Positions 31,985-36,781 of a stretch of DNA of 36,781 nucleotides are shown in pieces (position 1 is the stretch's first letter; each line of letters begins with the position of its first letter). The DNA comes from Chloroflexota bacterium (GTDB lineage Bacteria > Chloroflexota > UBA6077 > FW602-bin22 > CADDYW01). A program made the position numbers and the translations under genes. The DNA lies in NCBI GenBank assembly GCA_902810745.1, contig CADDYW010000039.1:1-36781 (forward strand), given 5' to 3'. Below the pieces are notes generated by a model. That model made no database searches. It saw nothing but the letters and a program-made list of their open reading frames with translations, and was not told where the DNA came from.

Positions 31985-32086
31985 CGTGGCCGGGAAGAAG
32001 GTGCCGAGGCTCGATACGGGTCACGGGATCCGCAGGCCCGTCCCCGGATCACTCCGCCTCACACCGATAAGGAAAAACTTGTCTAT

Positions 32087-32115
32087 TTATCATAAACTGC
32101 TATTCGACTTATAAC
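32087..32115 (+). promoter_or_regulatory. korA promoter overlapped by a LysR-type operator candidate
   Basis: -35 TTATCA (32087-32092), a 17-base spacer and -10 TATAAC (32110-32115) form a good promoter. TTATCATAA (32087-32095) is a palindrome. ATAA (32092-32095) and TTAT (32109-32112) flank 13 bases, and CTTGT (32078-32082) mirrors ACAAG (32114-32118). The spacer is AT-rich against a GC-rich background, as LysR operators often are. Confidence 0.6.
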
Positions 32116-32166
32116 AAGCATTGCGGTAATCTTGTAGGGATGCAAAGTATGAGCGGAGGCACTGGA

Positions 32167-34032
32167 GTGAGCAACCAGGACGTCACCTGGCTGATCGGAG
32201 GTCCCCAGGGGAGTGGTATCAACGTATCCGCGGAATCGTTTGCTCGAGCGATCGTCCGCGGAGGGCTGCGGGTATTCGCGAATATCGAGTACCACTCGAA
32301 CATCATGGGGGAGCACAGCTATTATCGCGTGCGGATCAGCGATCAGGATCGGCATTCGATTCTTGACCGAATCAACCTGATCGTAGCGCTGGACGACGAG
32401 ACCTTGATCGGAGAGCCGCACGCCAAGTTCACCCATCACGAGGGTCACCTTGCCGAGCTAGTCCCAGGTGGCGCAGCGGTCTACGATGCTACGATCAAGC
32501 TCGATCGCGCGAAGCTACCGCGTGACGACATCATTCTCTATCCAGTTCCCTATCAGGAAATTCTGCGGCAGACACTGCGAGAATTCGACAAGGAAGATCA
32601 GCTGAGCCGGCTGCGAGTGATGATGAACACCATCGCAGTCGGCGCCTCGCTGGCCGTCCTCGACTACGACATCGATCTCTTCTGCGATGTGATTCGCGAG
32701 GGCTTCCGCGGTCGCCGTCGGGATGTTGGCGAGATGAATGCGCGGGCGGCGGCACTCGGCTTCGAGTACGTGCGGCAGAACTTTGGCAACGGGTTCGCCT
32801 ACCACGTTCATCCGAAGTCAGCTCAGGATGAGCATCGCTCGCCCCCGATGCTCATCCGCGGGGTCCACGCCTGCGCCTTCGGCAAGATCAAGGCGGGCCT
32901 GGCGATACAGACGTACTATCCGATCAGCCCGGCCACCGACGAGAGCGTGTTTCTGGAATCCCAGCAGCGCAACTACGATATGGTCGTCGTGCAGACGGAA
33001 GACGAGATCTCCGCGATCAACATGGCCGTCGGGGCGGCCCACGCGGGCGTGCGCGCTGCCACGTCGACCTCCGGGCCGGGCGTCTCTCTCATGGTCGAAG
33101 GGATCGGCTTCGCCTCGATCACCGAGGCTCCTGGTCCGGTACTCTTCTTCTGGCAGCGTGGAGGGCCCAGTACCGGTCTCCCGACCCGCCAGGAGCAGGC
33201 AGACCTGCGCTTCGCACTCCAGCTCGCGCACGGCGAGTCCCCGCACATCGTCGTCGCGCCGGGCGATCCCCAGGAGATCTTCGACGACTCCTTCGAGTCG
33301 TTCAACTGGGCCGATCGCTATCAGATGCCTGTTGTCGTCATGCTGGACAAGTACCTCTCGACGGCACACTGGACCCTCGACGACCTGAACACGTCGAATC
33401 TGACGATCGATCGGGGTGCGCTCTGGCATCCGAATGGCGACGCCAACCACTATCTCCGTTACGCCTTCACCGAGAGCGGTGTCAGTCCGCGGGCGATTCC
33501 CGGTCAGGAAGGCGGAATCTTCTGGTCGACGACAGACGAGCACGATCCCGAGGGACATATCACCGAGGATGCAACCAATCGCATCAAGATGATGGAAAAG
33601 CGCATGGGGAAGCTCAACCTGGCGGCGCGGGAGATCCCGACCGACCGAAAGCTCCGCCTCTATGGCCCAGCCGAGGCCGATGTCACCGTCGTTGGGTGGG
33701 GATCGACCAAGGGGGTAATTCTCGACGCGCTCGATGAGCTCGACGGGCAGGGAGGCCTGCGCTGGAACTTTCTGCAGATTCGACTGCTCCGGCCATTCCC
33801 CACCGACGAGGTCGCCGGGATCCTGGGGCGGGCCAAGCGCACGATTCTGGTCGAGAACAACTACACCTGCCAGCTCGGCAACCTGATTCGCGAGACGACC
33901 GGCATTCACGTCGACCACGAGGTGCCCAAATATGATGGCCGTCCCTTCTCCCAGGAAGAGCTGGTCGAGGCACTCCGCGAGGCGATCGCATCGGGCAAGC
34001 GGCGCGTCTTCGTGTCGCATCTTTCGGCATAA
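32167..34032 (+). CDS. korA: 2-oxoacid:ferredoxin oxidoreductase, alpha subunit (gamma-alpha fused)
   Basis: This protein of about 621 residues fuses the gamma domain (VTWLIGGPQGSGINVSAESFARAI) to the alpha subunit, as in Sulfolobus-type enzymes. The alpha part has the CoA/substrate-binding YPISPATDESVFLE (usually YPITP), the TEDEISAINMAVGAAHAG block, TSTSGPGVSLMVEGIGFA and the transketolase-C end. With KorB it oxidatively decarboxylates 2-oxoacids such as 2-oxoglutarate or pyruvate to acyl-CoA, reducing ferredoxin; the reverse direction supports carboxylation. GTG 32167 is favoured by GGAGG seven bases upstream; ATG 32140 or 32149 in the same frame are alternatives. There is no delta ferredoxin subunit and none in the window. 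Substrate preference cannot be fixed from the motif. Confidence 0.92.
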   Translation: MSNQDVTWLIGGPQGSGINVSAESFARAIVRGGLRVFANIEYHSNIMGEHSYYRVRISDQDRHSILDRINLIVALDDETLIGEPHAKFTHHEGHLAELVPGGAAVYDATIKLDRAKLPRDDIILYPVPYQEILRQTLREFDKEDQLSRLRVMMNTIAVGASLAVLDYDIDLFCDVIREGFRGRRRDVGEMNARAAALGFEYVRQNFGNGFAYHVHPKSAQDEHRSPPMLIRGVHACAFGKIKAGLAIQTYYPISPATDESVFLESQQRNYDMVVVQTEDEISAINMAVGAAHAGVRAATSTSGPGVSLMVEGIGFASITEAPGPVLFFWQRGGPSTGLPTRQEQADLRFALQLAHGESPHIVVAPGDPQEIFDDSFESFNWADRYQMPVVVMLDKYLSTAHWTLDDLNTSNLTIDRGALWHPNGDANHYLRYAFTESGVSPRAIPGQEGGIFWSTTDEHDPEGHITEDATNRIKMMEKRMGKLNLAAREIPTDRKLRLYGPAEADVTVVGWGSTKGVILDALDELDGQGGLRWNFLQIRLLRPFPTDEVAGILGRAKRTILVENNYTCQLGNLIRETTGIHVDHEVPKYDGRPFSQEELVEALREAIASGKRRVFVSHLSA

Positions 34033-34131
34033 TTCGGCGGGAGGGTGATGAGGAATCGGTAGGAGGCTCCCACGCGCGCCTCGATCTCCGTAACCCATCA
34101 CTCAACACCGCGTCAGTGAGGAAAGAAGCAA

Positions 34132-35064
34132 GTGGCAACCAGACTCGATCTCAAGAGCTACAAAGCGGATACGCATAACAACTGGTGCCCCGGCTGCGGT
34201 GATTTTGGCATTCTGACGGCCATACAGATGGCGCTGTTCCAGCTCAAGATCGAGCCACACCGGGTCGCTCTGTTCTCGGGGATTGGCTGCTCCGGCAAGA
34301 CGCCCCACTACGTCAACGTCTACGGCTTCCACACGCTGCACGGGCGGGTGCTTCCGGTCGCGACCGGTGCCAAGATCGCCAACAAGGATCTGACGGTCAT
34401 CGCCGTGGGTGGCGACGGCGACGGCTACGGAATCGGATCGGGCTACTTTGTGAACGCGGGGCGACGTAATCTCGACTTCACCTACATCGTCTTCAATAAT
34501 GGCGTCTACGGGCTGACCAAAGGACAGGCATCGCCGACGCTGGCAAAGGGCATCAAGACGAAGTCGCTCCCCGAGGAGACGATCCTCGAAGGCATCAATC
34601 CGATCGCGCTGGCCGTGGGCGCTGGCTACACCTTCATCGCCCGTGGCTACGCGCTCGACGTGCGTTACCTCTCGAACCTGATCGCCCAGGCGATCCGTCA
34701 TCGTGGCAGCGCCTTCATCGACGTCCTCCAGACCTGCCCCACCTACAACGACCTCTACACCAAGGACTGGTATGACGAGGGGCCGGAGGGGACGTCGCGC
34801 ATCTACAAGCTCGACGATACCGGCTACGATCCACTGGTCCGTGATCCCAACGATAGCGACGAGATCATCGCCAAGAAGGTCCAGGCCGTTGCCAAATCAT
34901 ACGAGTGGGGAGATCGGATCCCGGTGGGCGTGTACTATCGGATCGAGCGGCCGACGTATGAGGAGGAGCTGGCGGCGCGCCGTCCCTCGCTCGGCGAAAA
35001 GGCGCTCGTCGACATCGACCTGAACGATCGGGACATCCAACCTCTTCTGGATTCGCTTCGCTAA
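34132..35064 (+). CDS. korB: 2-oxoacid:ferredoxin oxidoreductase, beta subunit
   Basis: This 310-residue thiamine-diphosphate- and Fe-S-binding subunit partners KorA. The first two cluster cysteines are in NNWCPGCGDFG, another in SGIGCSGKTPHYVN, and a late one in VLQTCPTYND. The TPP-Mg motif is GGDGDGYGIGSGYFVNAGRRN, followed by VFNNGVYGLTKGQASPT. A C-terminal helical tail (EELAARRPSLGEKALVDIDLND) follows. GTG 34132 has GAGGAAAG six to eight bases upstream. The gap to korA is 99 bases of repeat-like text (GGTGATGAGGAAT, ACCCATCACTCAAC), so the two are probably co-transcribed but not coupled. An inverted-repeat element 10 bases past the stop may end the transcript. Confidence 0.94.
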   Translation: MATRLDLKSYKADTHNNWCPGCGDFGILTAIQMALFQLKIEPHRVALFSGIGCSGKTPHYVNVYGFHTLHGRVLPVATGAKIANKDLTVIAVGGDGDGYGIGSGYFVNAGRRNLDFTYIVFNNGVYGLTKGQASPTLAKGIKTKSLPEETILEGINPIALAVGAGYTFIARGYALDVRYLSNLIAQAIRHRGSAFIDVLQTCPTYNDLYTKDWYDEGPEGTSRIYKLDDTGYDPLVRDPNDSDEIIAKKVQAVAKSYEWGDRIPVGVYYRIERPTYEEELAARRPSLGEKALVDIDLNDRDIQPLLDSLR

Positions 35065-35073
35065 AAGACAGTG

Positions 35074-35146
35074 CTGAGTGCTGAGTACGGAGTGCCGGGG
35101 CGAACCTTCGCCCGAACGGAGCGGGGGCTCGACACTCAGCACTCAG
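35074..35146. repeat. Nested inverted repeat between korB and the convergent hydrolase gene
   Basis: CTGAGTGCTGAGT (35074-35086) pairs perfectly with ACTCAGCACTCAG (35134-35146). Inside it, GGGCGAA (35098-35104) pairs with TTCGCCC (35107-35113). It is 73 bases long and lies between two convergent stops. The ACTCAGCACTCAG text is typical of mobile intergenic repeats. It probably also works as a bidirectional terminator. Confidence 0.75.
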
Positions 35147-35159
35147 AACCTGGCAGTGG

Positions 35160-36122
35160 TCACTCGTACACCTGCCCGACGTCGCCTTCGATCCGGGGAG
35201 GTCCTCGGCGAGGACGGGTCGCGATGGTCTTGTAGGGAAGTCTCTCGCCTCCCCCGGGTGCGCGCTCGACGCCGGGCGGCGGTACGGTGTTTCCAAAGAC
35301 GCGCTCCTCGATGAAGCCGGTCAGCTCCTTGTTGAAGCGGAACGGCTCGTCGATCCAGACGCAGTGTCCGCTGCGCTCGAAGCGGACGAGTGATGCACCG
35401 TCGATGTTCTCGGCCAGGTATTCGCCAATCCCCAGGGGCACGACCTGGTCGTGCACACCGTGAAACACCGCCGTGGGCAGGTGAAGATTCGCCAGGTCGT
35501 CGCGCTGATCGGCGTCCCGCAGGTGAATCAGCGTCTGCTGGGCGGCGTAGAGGGAAGCCTCCAATCCCATGTTCGCGAACCACCGGCGCGTCGGCTCCCC
35601 GACGTCGGTGTGGAAGAGTGACACGGCGTAGCGGGCCAGGAGATCTGGCCAGCAGGTCTGGGCGTCGTCGAGGAGGCTCTCGAGATAGTGGCGAGGAACC
35701 CCTTGCGGAAAGCCCGGGCCCTGCATCCAGCGGGGTGAGGTCGCTCCGATCAGCACCAGCCCGGCCAGTGTTCGGGGGAAGCGAGCCGCGAAGGTGACCG
35801 CGACCCCTGCCCCCATGCCCGCGCCGACCAGGATGAGGTTGCTCAGGTCGAGCACGGTGACGAGCGCGCCGACGTCACGCGCCATCCCCTCGTAGCTGAT
35901 CAGGCCCCCCGGCTGATCGGATCGCCCAAAGCCGGGCAGATCGACGGTGATGGTCCGGTAGCCACGGCTGAACAGAGCGACCGGATACGCCCACTCCTGA
36001 CGGTTCAGCGGCCAGTCGTGCAGGAAGAGAATCGTGCGCGCCTGCTCGACGCTGCGATCCTCGTAGTACAGCAGGGCGCGACTCGTCAAGCTGACAGGCG
36101 TCGCGACTCCAAGGAATGGCAC
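35160..36122 (-). CDS. Alpha/beta-hydrolase fold protein without the nucleophile serine
   Basis: This 320-residue alpha/beta-hydrolase-fold protein has the oxyanion-region LFLHDWPLNRQEW (usually HG), ITVDLPGFGRSDQP, the nucleophile-elbow LVGAGMGAGVAVTFAARFP, the acid-position Asp in FHGVHDQVVPLG, and the catalytic His in ERSGHCVWIDEP. At the elbow the usual G-x-S-x-G reads G100-A-G102-M-G104, so Ser is replaced by Gly (codon GGC, 35819-35817). The protein may be a non-catalytic relative or use a different mechanism. GTG 36122 is chosen because GGAGG lies six bases upstream; the frame extends to 36173 without support. It is convergent with korB and divergent from the transpeptidase-like gene. 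Confidence 0.85.
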   Translation of the reverse strand: MPFLGVATPVSLTSRALLYYEDRSVEQARTILFLHDWPLNRQEWAYPVALFSRGYRTITVDLPGFGRSDQPGGLISYEGMARDVGALVTVLDLSNLILVGAGMGAGVAVTFAARFPRTLAGLVLIGATSPRWMQGPGFPQGVPRHYLESLLDDAQTCWPDLLARYAVSLFHTDVGEPTRRWFANMGLEASLYAAQQTLIHLRDADQRDDLANLHLPTAVFHGVHDQVVPLGIGEYLAENIDGASLVRFERSGHCVWIDEPFRFNKELTGFIEERVFGNTVPPPGVERAPGGGERLPYKTIATRPRRGPPRIEGDVGQVYE

Positions 36123-36266
36123 CCGGCACCTCCATACTCCGCGGCGTGTTCGGGAAGACGATGCAAGTGCCAAGCCAGGTCACGTGGCATCCTCATTGCT
36201 TCCTTCCCTCCCCCCACGGTTTACCGACACACCGTGGAACAACTCGACTCGTCTGGAGATGATGCA

Positions 36267-36746
36267 ATGCGCTGGTTTCTCTATCGGGTCTTAGGAGTGC
36301 TGCTGGCGGCGGGAATGTTCTTTGGGTCGGTGCCGATCGCGCACGCCCAGGGCGCGCGGTCGATTGACGTGAACCTGTCGACGCAGACGATCACCGCCTA
36401 CGAGGGCACGACGCCGGTCTATAGCGCCGGGGTGACGACCGGGCGGCCTGGCTGGGCGACGCCAACCGGAAACTTTCGGATCGTCAAGCGCGTCTACAAC
36501 GAGACGATGGACTCGTCGACGATCGGTATTCCGCGGGATGCTCCCGGCGGCTACTATCTGACGGGCATCCTGTTCACCCAGTACTTTGATTGGAGCGGAG
36601 ACGCCCTGCATTACAACTACTGGTCGCCAGCCTCGGCCTTCGGCAATTATCCGACAAGCCACGGCTGCGTCGGAATGCAGTACGGCCCGGCGCTGTTCTT
36701 CTGGAACTTTGCCACCATCGGGACGCCGGTCCACATCCACTACTGA
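36267..36746 (+). CDS. Secreted YkuD-type L,D-transpeptidase-like protein
   Basis: This 159-residue protein has a signal peptide (MRWFLYRVLGVLLAAGMFFG, cleavage after AHA-27). A YkuD domain follows: RSIDVNLSTQTITAYEGTTPVYSAGVTTGRPGWATPTGNFRIVKR, His115, and SHGCVGM with the catalytic Cys134. The spacing His-x15-Ser-His-Gly-Cys fits the family. Such enzymes cross-link peptidoglycan stem peptides between meso-diaminopimelate residues, or anchor proteins. The residue after Cys-Val is Gly, where Arg or Asn is usual. No peptidoglycan-binding or LysM domain is present. ATG 36267 has GGAG eight bases upstream; the frame is open to 36018 but the added part is not protein-like. The last 35 bases of the window, after the stop, carry a GGGATC duplication. 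Confidence 0.9.
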   Translation: MRWFLYRVLGVLLAAGMFFGSVPIAHAQGARSIDVNLSTQTITAYEGTTPVYSAGVTTGRPGWATPTGNFRIVKRVYNETMDSSTIGIPRDAPGGYYLTGILFTQYFDWSGDALHYNYWSPASAFGNYPTSHGCVGMQYGPALFFWNFATIGTPVHIHY

Positions 36747-36781
36747 GACGGGGGGCAGAGGTCCGGGATCGGGGATCGGGG

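Noticed and set aside
32818-34101. Minus-strand 427-codon frame opposite korA
   Set aside because: It is antisense to a full-length korA with family motifs throughout; the composition is that of a shadow frame.

Overview
The window is GC-rich, densely coding bacterial DNA. It looks chromosomal: there is no integrase, transposase, phage gene, plasmid replication gene, rRNA, tRNA or CRISPR array that I can see. The protein set suggests a Chloroflexota bacterium, perhaps close to Thermomicrobia/Sphaerobacter. It includes DUF5317, DUF2142-like and DUF2851 proteins, a YYYVRCDKCGE zinc-ribbon protein, GC-rich REP-like repeats inserted in frame into membrane proteins, a Sulfolobus/Hydrogenobacter-style two-subunit 2-oxoacid:ferredoxin oxidoreductase, and an IspG-type isoprenoid pathway. 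This assignment is inference from family resemblance; no marker gene is present to settle it.

Layout. 1-6 kb: an edge-truncated GNAT acetyltransferase (-), an FtsK/SpoIIIE translocase without a membrane domain (+), then a two-gene unit of a glutamine-synthetase-like ligase and an SDR dehydrogenase (+). 6-16.5 kb, nearly all on the minus strand, is an envelope block: a 1386-residue YfhO/Wzx-flippase fusion, a translationally coupled pair of complex-I-antiporter-like proteins, a zinc-ribbon protein, a DUF2142-like glycosyltransferase and a DUF5317 protein. 16.5-20.2 kb (-) is a signalling block: a single-domain response regulator, a membrane GAF histidine kinase and an OmpR-type regulator, with two tiny ORFs in the gap between the kinase and the OmpR-type gene.

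20.2-21.3 kb (+) holds a compact leader (TTGACA promoter, 20-codon ORF with a very strong Shine-Dalgarno, two hairpins) directly before birA, whose biotinyl-AMP loop is unusual. 21.4-25.6 kb (-) carries DUF2851 and a small-carbohydrate unit: hydroxypyruvate-isomerase-like, tartronate-semialdehyde-reductase-like and a second TIM-barrel isomerase. 25.7-29.6 kb mixes a metallophosphoesterase apparently starting at ATC, queF with a leaderless-type promoter, a DUF402 protein, a Gfo/Idh/MocA dehydrogenase and a Uma2 protein. 29.6-36.8 kb has ispG, a LysR regulator divergent from korAB (2-oxoacid:ferredoxin oxidoreductase), an alpha/beta-hydrolase lacking its nucleophile, and a secreted L,D-transpeptidase-like protein.

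How genes may work together. KorAB would supply reduced ferredoxin or carboxylate 2-oxoacids and is probably controlled by the adjacent LysR. The isomerase/reductase pair fits glyoxylate-hydroxypyruvate-tartronate semialdehyde flux. The YfhO-flippase fusion and the DUF2142-like enzyme fit lipid-linked glycan assembly and export. The strongest candidates for something undescribed are the birA leader, the antiporter-like pair that has lost its proton-path residues, the YfhO-flippase fusion, and the tiny ORFs between the two signalling genes. All calls come from reading the sequence; no database search was run.
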